Origin: Bradyrhizobium retamae | GTDB taxonomy: Bacteria; Pseudomonadota; Alphaproteobacteria; Rhizobiales; Xanthobacteraceae | NCBI RefSeq assembly: GCF_001440415.1 | Contig: NZ_LLYA01000001.1 | Span: forward strand, 248,001-312,000 | Length of the DNA stretch: 64,000 nucleotides | Direction of reading: 5' to 3' | Part shown: positions 53,275 to 61,943 of the stretch, one piece after another | How the letters are laid out: every line of letters begins with the position of its first letter | Numbering within the stretch: the first letter of the stretch is position 1 | The notes under the pieces: model-generated | Told to the model about the DNA's origin: nothing | The model's input: the letters and a program-made list of their open reading frames with translations, nothing else | Database searches by the model: none | Made by a program: the position numbers and the translations under genes

Positions 53275-54576
53275 CTAACTTGCCGCCGGGGGTTTCGCCG
53301 GGGGAAAACAGGCGGTGAAGGTGGCGCCGTTTTTCGGCACGCTTTCGATCAACAACCGGCCGCGATGGCGGTTAAGAATATGTTTCACCAAGGATAAGCC
53401 GAGCCCGGTTCCACCCTGCGCGCGGCTGTCGCCGACATCGACCCGGTAGAAGCGTTCGGTTAGCCGCGGCAGATGTTCGGGCGCAATGCCCGGGCCGAAA
53501 TCGCGGACCTTGACGCGCACTTCCGGCGCGCCCTCTCCCGAGGCGACCTGGCTCAGCGAGACGATCACCCTCCCGCCGGACGCGCCATATTTGAGCCCGT
53601 TCTCGATCAGGTTCTCGAACAGCCGCAGCAGTTCCTCGCGATCGCCCGCGATCGCGACCGGCGTCTCCGGCAGATCGATCTCGATCGCGACCTGGCGTTC
53701 CCTGGCGAGCGGCTCCAGCCCGTCGGCGACCTGGCGAATGATCGGCACGATATCGACACAAGCTTCCGGGCGGACATGCGCCGACAGCTCGACCCGCGAC
53801 AGCGACAGCAGGTCGTCGATCAGCCGCGCCATCCGCGTTGCCTGCGCATGCATGATGGAGAGAAAGCGCTCGCGCGCCTTGGCATCATCCTTGGCCGGGC
53901 CCTGCAGCGTATCGATGAAGCCCGACAAGGCGGCGAGCGGCGTGCGCAGCTCATGGCTGGCATTGGCGACGAAATCGGCGCGCATTTCCTCGACCCGCCG
54001 CAGCGGCGTCTGGTCGTGGAAGGTCATCAGCATGCATCGTTCTGTGCCGCCGAACAGCGTCGGCACCGGTACCGGCGTGATGATCAGTTCCATCCAGCGG
54101 TCGACCGGCACCTGGTCGAGATAGTTGGCGCGGCGCGGCTCGCTGGTCGCGATCGCCTCGCGCAATGCGGTGATGATCTCGGGAGAGCGCAGCGCGAACT
54201 GGGCGAGTTCGTTCTTGCGCAGCGCTGGCGCGAGCTGGGCGGCCGCCGCATTGAGATGAATGACGCGACCGGCGCGGTCGAGCAGCACGGCAGGGTCCGG
54301 CATGCCGGCAACGACCGCGCTGACGGCGGCCGATTCAACCGGACTGACGGCGCGGACATCCTCGCGGGAACCGACGGTATCATGCAGCCGCCACGGCACC
54401 AGCGCTGCGGCGGCGATGCAGATGAAGACCGCTACTGCACGCGCCAGCGAGAGATCGGCCAGCAGCACCAGCGCGCATAGCGCTAGTCCGGCGGCCAACA
54501 GGATGATGGCCGAATGCCGCAACCGGTCCGGCCACGGTGCAAAGAAGGAGGAGGAGTTCGAGTCGTCTATCGCCAT
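53275..54576 (-). CDS. phoR: Phosphate regulon sensor histidine kinase PhoR
   Basis: A 433-residue membrane kinase when begun at MAIDDSN (a start at 54669 would give 464). Two N-terminal helices (HSAIILLAAGLALCALVLLA, AVAVFICIAAAALVPW) precede a PAS-like domain, the H-box FVANASHELRTPLAAL, N-box LFENLIENGLKYG, G1 VRDFGPGIAPEH and G2 GGTGLGLSLVKHIL. It phosphorylates PhoB under phosphate limitation. Its last ~425 bases are duplicated at 46849-47285, and the copper island lies between the two copies. Confidence 0.93.
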   Translation of the reverse strand: MAIDDSNSSSFFAPWPDRLRHSAIILLAAGLALCALVLLADLSLARAVAVFICIAAAALVPWRLHDTVGSREDVRAVSPVESAAVSAVVAGMPDPAVLLDRAGRVIHLNAAAAQLAPALRKNELAQFALRSPEIITALREAIATSEPRRANYLDQVPVDRWMELIITPVPVPTLFGGTERCMLMTFHDQTPLRRVEEMRADFVANASHELRTPLAALSGFIDTLQGPAKDDAKARERFLSIMHAQATRMARLIDDLLSLSRVELSAHVRPEACVDIVPIIRQVADGLEPLARERQVAIEIDLPETPVAIAGDREELLRLFENLIENGLKYGASGGRVIVSLSQVASGEGAPEVRVKVRDFGPGIAPEHLPRLTERFYRVDVGDSRAQGGTGLGLSLVKHILNRHRGRLLIESVPKNGATFTACFPPAKPPAAS

Positions 54577-54622
54577 GGACGCAGGCTTCCCTTCCGCTAT
54601 TCGCGAGGCGCCCGCCACATCA

Positions 54623-55681
54623 TCAGGCGCCGGTGTCTCCACGCTCGCGCACATAGACGGGGGCCTCATGCCTCGGCTCGGGGTCGGCGGCAGACGCCAA
54701 CTGGCGCAGGCGCTTCGATCGCGCGCCGATGATAATCTCCCGAAGCGTCAGCAAGATTACAGATATGACAAAAGGCCCGATATAATAGAGGACCCGGAAC
54801 AGCAGCATGCCGGCGAGCAGTTCCTCCCGGTCCATCTGCCAGAGGCCGACCAGCATGGCGGCATCGAACACGCCGAGCCCGCCCGGCGAATGGCTGGCGA
54901 ACCCCAACAGCGTGGCCGAGACGAAGATGACCGCGACGACGACAAAGCCGATATCGGGCTCGTCCGGCACCAGCATGTACATCGCCAGCGCACAGAAGCC
55001 GAGATCGACGATGCCGATGGCGATCTGCAGGAGCGTCAGCGGGCCGCCCGGCAGGGTGACCGTCCACGGTCCGCGGCCGACCCCGCGCGGCTGGGCCCAG
55101 ACCCAGGCGACATAGCCGACCAGAGCGATGAGGATTCCGAACGCCGCAACGCGGTTGAGCCAGGCCGGCAGTTGATCGATCGCGGCGGCGGCTTCCGGGT
55201 GGTAGGCGATGCCCAGTCCCAATACCGCGGCATTGCCGAGCCAGAAGGTGAGCCCGGCGAGGAAGCAGATCTTGGCGACGTCGATCGCGTTCAACCCCCA
55301 GGCCGAATAGATCCGGTAGCGCACCGCGCCGCCGGTGAAGACGCTGGCGCCGACATTGTGTCCGATCGAATAGGAGGTGAAGGCGGCCAGCGCGCGGACG
55401 CGATAGGGCACATGGTGCTGGCCGATGGCGCGGACGGCGAACCAGTCATAGAAGGTCAGCGTGAAATAGCCCGCCGCCACGAACAGGGCCGCCAGCGCGA
55501 TCCGCCGCGGCTCGGTGCCCTTGATGGCGTCGATCACCTCGTTGGTGTCGATGCCGCGGAGCATGTGATAGAGCACGTAGCACGCAACGGCGATGACCGT
55601 GATGCTGATAAGGACCCCGAGCTTATGGAGGACCTGTTTCTGGCGCAGAAACGAAGTTGCCCTGCGTATTGCTTCCAGCAT
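54623..55681 (-). CDS. UPF0104 / lysylphosphatidylglycerol-synthase-TM-like membrane protein
   Basis: A 352-residue protein with about eight membrane helices. YSIGHNVGASVFTGGAVRYR, LGFASHSPGGLGVFDAAMLV and LLFRVLYYIGPFVISVILL are signature segments of the LPG synthase TM region, here without the catalytic cytoplasmic GNAT-like domain. Lipid flipping or binding is possible. It ends 47 bases before phoR's ATG in the same direction. Confidence 0.82.
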   Translation of the reverse strand: MLEAIRRATSFLRQKQVLHKLGVLISITVIAVACYVLYHMLRGIDTNEVIDAIKGTEPRRIALAALFVAAGYFTLTFYDWFAVRAIGQHHVPYRVRALAAFTSYSIGHNVGASVFTGGAVRYRIYSAWGLNAIDVAKICFLAGLTFWLGNAAVLGLGIAYHPEAAAAIDQLPAWLNRVAAFGILIALVGYVAWVWAQPRGVGRGPWTVTLPGGPLTLLQIAIGIVDLGFCALAMYMLVPDEPDIGFVVVAVIFVSATLLGFASHSPGGLGVFDAAMLVGLWQMDREELLAGMLLFRVLYYIGPFVISVILLTLREIIIGARSKRLRQLASAADPEPRHEAPVYVRERGDTGA

Positions 55682-55955
55682 CTACACCTCGAATTGCGCT
55701 TCTGCGACGACGGCAATGGCGCGAACCCCGCCGCCGCTACGCGGCTCCCTTGCCCCTCTGGTAGCGCGTTTTGGGCCGGAGTGGAATTCGCCTGACGACA
55801 ATAAAACGCGCTGCTTCAACATATTAGGCGTAGTTGATGACGGCGGTAGCACAGTTTTGCTGCATTCCCGCCGCCCGATGGGGGTTTCGGACCATAGCCA
55901 GGACCGGTCAACAACCCGTGACAGTGACAGCGGTAAAACTGGGCTCATGATGCAG
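55682..55955. other. Intergenic segment, no visible gene
   Basis: About 270 bases between two minus-strand genes. No repeat family, terminator or supported ORF seen; it should hold the promoter of the UPF0104-phoR unit. Confidence 0.4.
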
Positions 55956-56252
55956 TCATGCCGGCGGCGCGCTGCGCGAGACTACCCAGTCGCGCAACCA
56001 TGACCCGACCGCACAGCCGCAGAGGTAGAGCGCGAACATGATCAGGCCGAGATCGAGCCAGTAGCCGAAACGGCCGGGCACGACGCGCGCGAGCGCGGCT
56101 GCAACCAGCGCCGCGACCAAAGCCGAGAGCGCCCACCGCCATTTCCGCGAGATGCCTTTGCCGTGCTGAACCACGGATATCCAGCCCATGCCGAAGCCGA
56201 GCAGCACCGATGCCAAGAGCCAGCCCCAGTAGAATGTGGTCAGATAGGCCAT
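55956..56252 (-). CDS. Small membrane protein (98 aa)
   Basis: Three hydrophobic segments: TTFYWGWLLASVLLGFGMG, WALSALVAALVAAALARVV and YWLDLGLIMFALYLCGCAVG. No family recognised. It follows the OmpA-like gene directly; a GTG start at 56258 would overlap that stop (GTGA). The pairing suggests a shared envelope role. Confidence 0.65.
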   Translation of the reverse strand: MAYLTTFYWGWLLASVLLGFGMGWISVVQHGKGISRKWRWALSALVAALVAAALARVVPGRFGYWLDLGLIMFALYLCGCAVGSWLRDWVVSRSAPPA

Positions 56253-56254
56253 GC

Positions 56255-57649
56255 TCACTTCACCACGAAATCGATGCGGCGGTTCTGCGCCTTGCCCTGG
56301 TCGGTCTCGTTACCCGCAATCGGCTGCGTCGAGCCGTAGCCGACCGCGCTGAACCGGTTGGCAGGTAATCCCGCCTTGACCAGATAGTCGGCGACCGCCT
56401 GCGCGCGCCTCTCGGACAGCGCCTGGTTGGCCGCCTCATCGCCGTCGGTATCAGTATGTCCCGCGATCTCGATATTGGCGGCCGGACAGCGCAACGCGGT
56501 TTCGATCAGGCGGTCGAGCAGACCGGCGGAATCGGCGACGATGTCGGCCTTGCCGGATTCGAAGCGGATCCGGGCCTTGCCGAGCAGTTCGGTAAACAAT
56601 TGCTGGCAGACCGTCGCATCCACCGGCGCGGCGGCCGGCTTGACGGAGATTTCCGGCTTGAATTGCCAGCCCTGCGGAAAGTCCTTGCCAAGGCCGGCGC
56701 GGATCTGACTGGCGGCGGCTTCATAGAGCGCATCGCCCGACAGCTTCACCTCGCGGTCGGAGACGACGAGTGTACCGGTCGACAGCCGCGACAGCGCGCC
56801 GAGCGCTGATACGACCGCGTTGGCGAAGCCTGCGGGCGCGCCGATGCTCGTCTTGAGGTTATCGACGACTTTTTCGCTGAAGAACTTGCGCCCTGCCGCC
56901 GCCACCAGCGCGGCGTGGACGTTGTGGTCGGCCACGTTGCCGGTCAGCGTCAGCGTTACCGCGACGGGATCCTTGTAGGCCTGGAAAATGTAGGGCGGTG
57001 CCTTGACCTCGTTGGCTGCGACCGAAAAACCCTCCGGCAGGTTTTTCAGCGCGGCGGCGATGGCTTCGCGGCCGCCGAGTTCGCGTGCCATGCCGGAAAG
57101 GCTGACCGTGGTGTCCGACAGCGTGATCTTGCCGTCCTTCAGCTTGCCGATCTGGTCGAGCAGCAACAGCGCGGCATTGTCGAAACGCGGCGGCGCCCCG
57201 CGCGCAAGATTCGTCCGGTCGACCACCTCGACGCCGCCGAGGCTGGCGCGAGCCGCCTCCATCAGCCGGCCCTTGCTCGCCGGCAGGGGCGAACTCCCCG
57301 ATAGCGTTACCCGGACGACGTCGCGTTCGGCCGACCAGACGAACGGCTTGGCTTCGGGAACGAGCCGGGTTTGGTCGTTAACCAAACGCACGCCTGGCAC
57401 CACTTCCACCGACGCCACCGCACTTCGCCGGCCGTCTTCCGAGAACGCGTCTGCGGCCAGGGTCACGTCGCGGCCTTCGACCGAGATCCGCCGTTTATCG
57501 AGGATGGTGCCCTTCAGGGCTGCGGCCGAACGCTGCGCCAGGTCGATTTCCAGCGGTTCGGTGCTCGTCCAGGCCGCGATCGCCCAACAGATGACCAGCG
57601 GAATCACACCCGGCCACCATTTGCTACTCCACCTGAAAAGTCCGCGCAT
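56255..57649 (-). CDS. OmpA-family protein with BON-like repeats
   Basis: A 464-residue envelope protein. One N-terminal membrane anchor (WPGVIPLVICWAIAAW) is followed by BON-like repeats over residues about 40-330 and a C-terminal OmpA peptidoglycan-binding domain (IRFESGKADIVADSAGLLDR, IEIAGHTDTDGDEAANQALSE, RFSAVGYGSTQPIAGNET, NRRIDFVVK). It is probably anchored in the inner membrane and holds the wall; the architecture recalls ArfA-type proteins. Confidence 0.85.
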   Translation of the reverse strand: MRGLFRWSSKWWPGVIPLVICWAIAAWTSTEPLEIDLAQRSAAALKGTILDKRRISVEGRDVTLAADAFSEDGRRSAVASVEVVPGVRLVNDQTRLVPEAKPFVWSAERDVVRVTLSGSSPLPASKGRLMEAARASLGGVEVVDRTNLARGAPPRFDNAALLLLDQIGKLKDGKITLSDTTVSLSGMARELGGREAIAAALKNLPEGFSVAANEVKAPPYIFQAYKDPVAVTLTLTGNVADHNVHAALVAAAGRKFFSEKVVDNLKTSIGAPAGFANAVVSALGALSRLSTGTLVVSDREVKLSGDALYEAAASQIRAGLGKDFPQGWQFKPEISVKPAAAPVDATVCQQLFTELLGKARIRFESGKADIVADSAGLLDRLIETALRCPAANIEIAGHTDTDGDEAANQALSERRAQAVADYLVKAGLPANRFSAVGYGSTQPIAGNETDQGKAQNRRIDFVVK

Positions 57650-57817
57650 TCGAGTTCCCGCCGGGTCTGGAACGGAGAGAAAACAAACCCTTGCGGGGCT
57701 GTCAAACCCGAAATGTCGCAGGCGCGAAAGGAGACGGAAATCGGTCCGGCTAACAGTTTCTTCAGCCGTCTGTCGCTAGTTTCGTCCCCGTAATTAACCG
57801 GGCAGCCCCGCATCTCG

Positions 57818-58876
57818 ATGAAACAGCTTCGCAACACCGTCATTCGCGCCGGGCTGGAAGCGCTGTACTTCTCCGGAGCGCACTACCTGCTGCGATCAAT
57901 CTTCGCAGGCGTCGGCGTCATTTTCATGCTGCACCACGTCCGTCCACGCCGTGACGGTGAGTTTCAACCCAATCGTCATCTCGAAGTCGAGCCGGAGTTC
58001 TTGCGGGCGATGCTCGCGCATCTTCGCGCGCTCGACATCGACCTCGTCACCATGGACGAGGTGCATCAGCGACTCCAAAAGCGGGATTTCGCGCGGCGCT
58101 TTGCCTGCTTTACCCTCGACGACGGCTATCGCGACAATCGCGATTGCGCTTTGCCGGTGATGCGTGAGTTTGATGCGCCCCTCACCGTTTACGTCACGAG
58201 CGATTTCGCCGAAGGCACCGGAAGGTTGTGGTGGGTCGCGCTCGAAAAAGCGATCGCCAAGACTGCCTCGATTGATGTCCCGATCGGCGGCACAGCCACC
58301 CGCCTCGATAGCTCGACGCCGGCGGCCAAGCAGGCCGCCTTCGACCGCGTGCACGACTGGCTGCGCCGACTTCCGGGCGAACACGACCTGCAGCGCGAGA
58401 TCTCCACGCTATGCACGCGCCACGACGTCGACGAGTCTCTCATCGCCCGCGATCTCTGCATGTCCTGGGAGGAATTGAAGGGGTTCGCGGACGATCCGCT
58501 GGTGACGATCGGCGCGCATACGATCACGCATTGCAGTCTGGCGCGGCAGAGCGAAGAGACGGCTTGGCTCGAACTAACCGAAAGCCGCGCGCGGATCGAA
58601 GCTAAGTTGCAGCGGCCGGTGCTTCATCTCGCCTATCCCTATGGCGACCGGATCGCCGCGGGCCAGCGCGAATTCGCCCTGGCGAAGGCGGCGGGATTCA
58701 AGACGGCAGTCACGACGCGGCCGGGCATGATCTTCGCCGAAAGCGCCGGCCACATGACCGCGCTGCAGCGGGTTTCGCTGAACGGGAACTACCAGGACGA
58801 ACGGATCATCCCGGTCCTGACCTCCGGCGCCGCCACCGCGATGTGGAACGGCTTCCGCCGCATCGACGCGGCCTGA
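57818..58876 (+). CDS. Polysaccharide deacetylase family protein
   Basis: A 352-residue NodB-fold carbohydrate esterase: IFMLHHVRPRRDG, catalytic FTLDDGYRDNRD (Asp-Asp) and metal-site TIGAHTITHCSLARQSEE (H-x3-H) followed by LHLAYPYGDR. It removes acetyl groups from an N-acetylated sugar polymer, unknown here. It has no clear signal peptide but a hydrophobic start (SGAHYLLRSIFAGVGVIFML). Confidence 0.85.
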   Translation: MKQLRNTVIRAGLEALYFSGAHYLLRSIFAGVGVIFMLHHVRPRRDGEFQPNRHLEVEPEFLRAMLAHLRALDIDLVTMDEVHQRLQKRDFARRFACFTLDDGYRDNRDCALPVMREFDAPLTVYVTSDFAEGTGRLWWVALEKAIAKTASIDVPIGGTATRLDSSTPAAKQAAFDRVHDWLRRLPGEHDLQREISTLCTRHDVDESLIARDLCMSWEELKGFADDPLVTIGAHTITHCSLARQSEETAWLELTESRARIEAKLQRPVLHLAYPYGDRIAAGQREFALAKAAGFKTAVTTRPGMIFAESAGHMTALQRVSLNGNYQDERIIPVLTSGAATAMWNGFRRIDAA

Positions 58877-58977
58877 GATCTCTCCATACGTCGTCCCTGC
58901 GAACCCAGCGAACTGGTGTCCTTGACTCGCCCTGCTCCCACGCCCAAAACCTCCGGCAAAGCAAATGGAGGAACGCA

Positions 58978-59778
58978 ATGTTCAAGGATCTGTTCTCGCT
59001 CAACGGCCGCATCGCGCTGGTGACGGGCGGCTCGCGCGGCATCGGCAAGATGATCGCGGCCGGATTTCTCGCGCAGGGCGCGGCGAAGGTTTACATCACC
59101 GCGCGCAAGGCAGGTCCCTGCGAGGCGACCGCCAAAGAACTCACCGCCGCCTATCATGGTGAATGCATCGCGCTGCCGATCGACATCTCGACGGTCGAAG
59201 GCTGCGACAGGCTGGCTGGCGAAATCATCAAGCTGGAGCCGAAGCTCGACATTCTCGTCAACAATGCCGGCGCGGCCTGGGGCGCGGAATTCGACGAGTT
59301 CCCCGAAAGCGGCTGGGACAAGGTCATGGACCTCAACGTCAAGTCGCTGTTCTTCCTGACCAAGGCGCTGGCGAAACCATTGCGCGCGGCGGCATCACCC
59401 GAGCGACCTGCCAAGGTCATCAACATCGCCTCCGTCGATGGCATCTTCGTCAACCCCAGCGAGACCTATTCCTACGCGGCGAGCAAAGCTGCCGTGATCC
59501 ATCTGACGCGGCGCATGGCGACGAAGCTGGTCAAGGAAAATATCAATGTCACGGCGATCGCGCCGGGCGCGTTCAAATCGGACATGAACCGGGCCGCGCG
59601 CGACCACTCGGATGAAGTCGCAAAGCGCATTCCGGCGCGGCGTATCGGAACCGATGAAGACATGGCGGGAGTGGCGATCTATCTCGCCTCGCGCGCGGGC
59701 GATTACGTGGTGGGCAACACCATCGCAGTCGATGGCGGCGTGGTCTACGCAAATGCGGGGCTTGAGATCGCGGGGTAA
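58978..59778 (+). CDS. Short-chain dehydrogenase/reductase
   Basis: A 266-residue SDR: cofactor motif TGGSRGIGKM, NNAGAAWG, catalytic Ser in NIASVDGI and Tyr-x3-Lys in YSYAASKAAV. The ITARK after strand 2 suggests NADP preference. The C-terminal VGNTIAVDGG is typical. GGAGGAACGCA precedes the ATG. Confidence 0.9.
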   Translation: MFKDLFSLNGRIALVTGGSRGIGKMIAAGFLAQGAAKVYITARKAGPCEATAKELTAAYHGECIALPIDISTVEGCDRLAGEIIKLEPKLDILVNNAGAAWGAEFDEFPESGWDKVMDLNVKSLFFLTKALAKPLRAAASPERPAKVINIASVDGIFVNPSETYSYAASKAAVIHLTRRMATKLVKENINVTAIAPGAFKSDMNRAARDHSDEVAKRIPARRIGTDEDMAGVAIYLASRAGDYVVGNTIAVDGGVVYANAGLEIAG

Positions 59779-59783
59779 GCCGC

Positions 59784-59902
59784 CGTCGTCACACCCCGCG
59801 AAAGCGGGGTATCCAGTACGCCGTGGCCGTGATGGCGGATCGCGGCGCTCCTGCAATTGATGCTGGTGTTTACTGGATCACCCGCCTTCGCAGGTGATGA
59901 CA
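59784..59902. repeat. Intergenic inverted repeat, family D (copy 2)
   Basis: GTCGTCACACCCCGCGAAAG and GGGGTATCCAGTA on the left, TTTACTGGATCACCCGCC and CAGGTGATGACA on the right; related to 30735-30871. Confidence 0.75.
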
Positions 59903-59933
59903 GCGTGCATTGAGGACGCCGTTTGCGCTGGCC

Positions 59934-60218
59934 TCACGGCTCGTCCTTCGTATATTCGAAATCAGCACTCGGCGCGTCAGGCAACTCGCGATCCAGCGCT
60001 TCGCGGTAGCGCAGGCAGCCGCGCAAAAATTTCGGCCAGGGTGGCACCGCCACTTCGGGCGTAAGCCGCTCGGGCAGCAGACCCCAGAGATTGGGATGAT
60101 GCCAGCAGAGATCGTGACCGGTGCTGTCGCGGTGCGCGCGGATGCCGGCCCTTAGGCGCTTTACCTCCGCGACCAATTGGTCGCGACTTAGTTGTTCGAG
60201 GTCGCGGTCGGGGTCCAT
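59934..60218 (-). CDS. Small conserved-looking hypothetical protein (94 aa)
   Basis: Two parts: a charged coiled helix (DLEQLSRDQLVAEVKRLRAG) and a segment with Trp/His (GHDLCWHHPNLWGLLPE, PPWPKFLRGCLRYREALDRE). Possibly metal binding through Cys/His. It follows boxB on the same strand after palindromic repeats; function unknown. Confidence 0.6.
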   Translation of the reverse strand: MDPDRDLEQLSRDQLVAEVKRLRAGIRAHRDSTGHDLCWHHPNLWGLLPERLTPEVAVPPWPKFLRGCLRYREALDRELPDAPSADFEYTKDEP

Positions 60219-60245
60219 GTTACTGCTCCCCGATTGCGGGGTTTA

Positions 60246-60282
60246 GAGCGGGATGACTTTTCTTCGAAACGTCATCCCGCTC
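60246..60282. repeat. Palindrome GAGCGGGATGAC
   Basis: GAGCGGGATGAC, a 13-base loop, GTCATCCCGCTC: 12-base perfect arms immediately next to the family A repeat downstream of boxB; likely part of the same compound element. Confidence 0.75.
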
Positions 60283-60296
60283 TCTCTCTTTGATTT

Positions 60297-60345
60297 GAGC
60301 ATGATCTTTTCGGAAAACGGGTATCCACTTTTCCGGATCATGCTC
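60297..60345. repeat. Palindromic intergenic repeat, family A (copy 3)
   Basis: GAGCATGATCTTTTCGGAAA to CCGGATCATGCTC; the right end overlaps the boxB stop codon, as the copy after pstB does. Confidence 0.8.
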
Positions 60346-61790
60346 TAGGTTTCGATCTTCACGTACTCGAAATCGCCGGGCTTGTTGTCGATGCCGACTT
60401 TCGGCGGCGATATCCAGGAGGCGTACTGGCCAGCTTCGGTGACCGGCTTCATCAGCGAGGCGATGAAGTCGCCGTCCTGCGATGAAGGCAACCATTCGCC
60501 CTTGCGTTGGTTCCAGGTGGCATCGTCGATCAGGACGCCGTCGGGCGTCGCGTGGACATCCTTGAACTCGCCGATCTGGCGGTGAAACGCGACATTCGGC
60601 AGGGTCAGCTTGTACTGATAGCCCGCGGTCGAGATCACCTTGTTCCAGCGCAGCATGCCCTTGACGCAATCCTGCGTGTAGTCGTCGCGCAGCCGCATGT
60701 TGAGCGCGGTCAGCGCCGGCTCGTCGACGCGCTTGATCACGCCGTCGACTAGCTTGAGCACCGGATAGGTGGCGTTCTTGAGCTGGTGGTCGTCGTCGAT
60801 CTGGGTTTCCTTGTAGCGGCCCTTGATGCCGGCGTTAAAGGCATTCGCCGCGTTGGTCGAGACTTCCGAACCAAAGAGATCGAGCGACAGCGAATAGTGC
60901 AGGTTCAGCTTCTTCTGGATGGTCGGCAGGTCGATCACGCCGAGCGCGCGGACCTTGGCGACATCGGTCGGATCGGCGATGCCGGCAGCCCTCATCGCCT
61001 CGCAGGTGCGCTGCACGACGCGGCTGATGCCGGTCTCGCCGACGAACATGTGATGGGCCTCTTCGGTCAGCATGAAGCGGCAGGTGCGCGACAGCGGATC
61101 GAAGCCGGACTGCGCGAGGCTGTGCAACTGCATCTTGCCGTCGCGGTCGGTAAAATAGGTGAACATGAAGAACGACAGCCAGTCCGGCGTCGCCTCGTTG
61201 AAGGCACCGAGCATGCGCGGGGAATCCGCATCGCCCGAGCGGCGGCGCAACAAATCGTCGGCCTCCTCGCGGCCGTCGCGGCCGAAATATTTCTGCAGGA
61301 GATAGACCATCGCCCAGAGATGGCGACCTTCCTCGACATTGACCTGGAACAGGTTGCGCAGGTCGTACAGCGAGGGCGCGGTCTTGCCGAGATGGCGCTG
61401 CTGCTCGACGGAGGCAGGCTCGGTGTCGCCCTGGATCACGATCAGGCGGCGCAGCGTGGCGCGGTGTTCGCCGGGGACTTCCTGCCAGGCCGGCTTGCCG
61501 TAGTTCTCGCCGAAGGGAATGACGCGATTTTCTTCCTGGGGAGCAAGAAGGATGCCCCAGCGATATTCCGGCATCTTGACGTAGTCGAACTTGGCCCAGC
61601 CGCGCGGATCGACCGAATAGGCGGTGCGCAAGTAAACCAGCGACTGCTGAAAGCCTTCCGGCCCCATGTCACCCCACCAGTCCATGTAACCGGGATGCCA
61701 GCCCTCCAGCGCCTTCAGCACCTGGCGGTCTTCGCTGAGATTGACGTTGTTAGGGATTTTGGTCGAGTAGTCGACGTTCATGTAATTCAT
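60345..61790 (-). CDS. boxB: Benzoyl-CoA 2,3-epoxidase subunit BoxB
   Basis: A 481-residue diiron oxygenase. The carboxylate-His motifs are NVEEGRHLWAMVYLLQ and TEEAHHMFVGETGISR, with further Glu and Asp ligands before. It uses O2 with electrons from the BoxA reductase to make 2,3-epoxybenzoyl-CoA. GGGAGG precedes the chosen ATG. It is second in the boxC-boxB transcript, after a repeat element. Confidence 0.95.
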   Translation of the reverse strand: MNYMNVDYSTKIPNNVNLSEDRQVLKALEGWHPGYMDWWGDMGPEGFQQSLVYLRTAYSVDPRGWAKFDYVKMPEYRWGILLAPQEENRVIPFGENYGKPAWQEVPGEHRATLRRLIVIQGDTEPASVEQQRHLGKTAPSLYDLRNLFQVNVEEGRHLWAMVYLLQKYFGRDGREEADDLLRRRSGDADSPRMLGAFNEATPDWLSFFMFTYFTDRDGKMQLHSLAQSGFDPLSRTCRFMLTEEAHHMFVGETGISRVVQRTCEAMRAAGIADPTDVAKVRALGVIDLPTIQKKLNLHYSLSLDLFGSEVSTNAANAFNAGIKGRYKETQIDDDHQLKNATYPVLKLVDGVIKRVDEPALTALNMRLRDDYTQDCVKGMLRWNKVISTAGYQYKLTLPNVAFHRQIGEFKDVHATPDGVLIDDATWNQRKGEWLPSSQDGDFIASLMKPVTEAGQYASWISPPKVGIDNKPGDFEYVKIET

Positions 61791-61810
61791 TGGGGCCTCC
61801 CGTGGTTCGG

Positions 61811-61942
61811 TCTCGTGTCCCGGACGCGGTGCAGCGTTGTTCACGATGCACCGCAGAGCCGGGACCTATTTCGGTGGCTGAGGTGGGTCCCGGCTTCTGC
61901 GAGCCGCGTGATAAGCGTGCCGCGCAGCGCCCGGGACACGGC
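61811..61942. repeat. Intergenic inverted repeat, family E (copy 2)
   Basis: TCTCGTGTCCCGGACGCGGT on the left and GCGCCCGGGACACGG on the right; the same family as 45558-45694. It fills the boxC-boxB gap. Confidence 0.78.
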
Positions 61943-61943
61943 C

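Noticed and set aside
53473..55795. Overlapping plus-strand ORFs opposite phoR and the UPF0104 gene
   Set aside because: Antisense to genes with complete domain signatures, no ribosome site, low-complexity Arg/Asp-rich translation.
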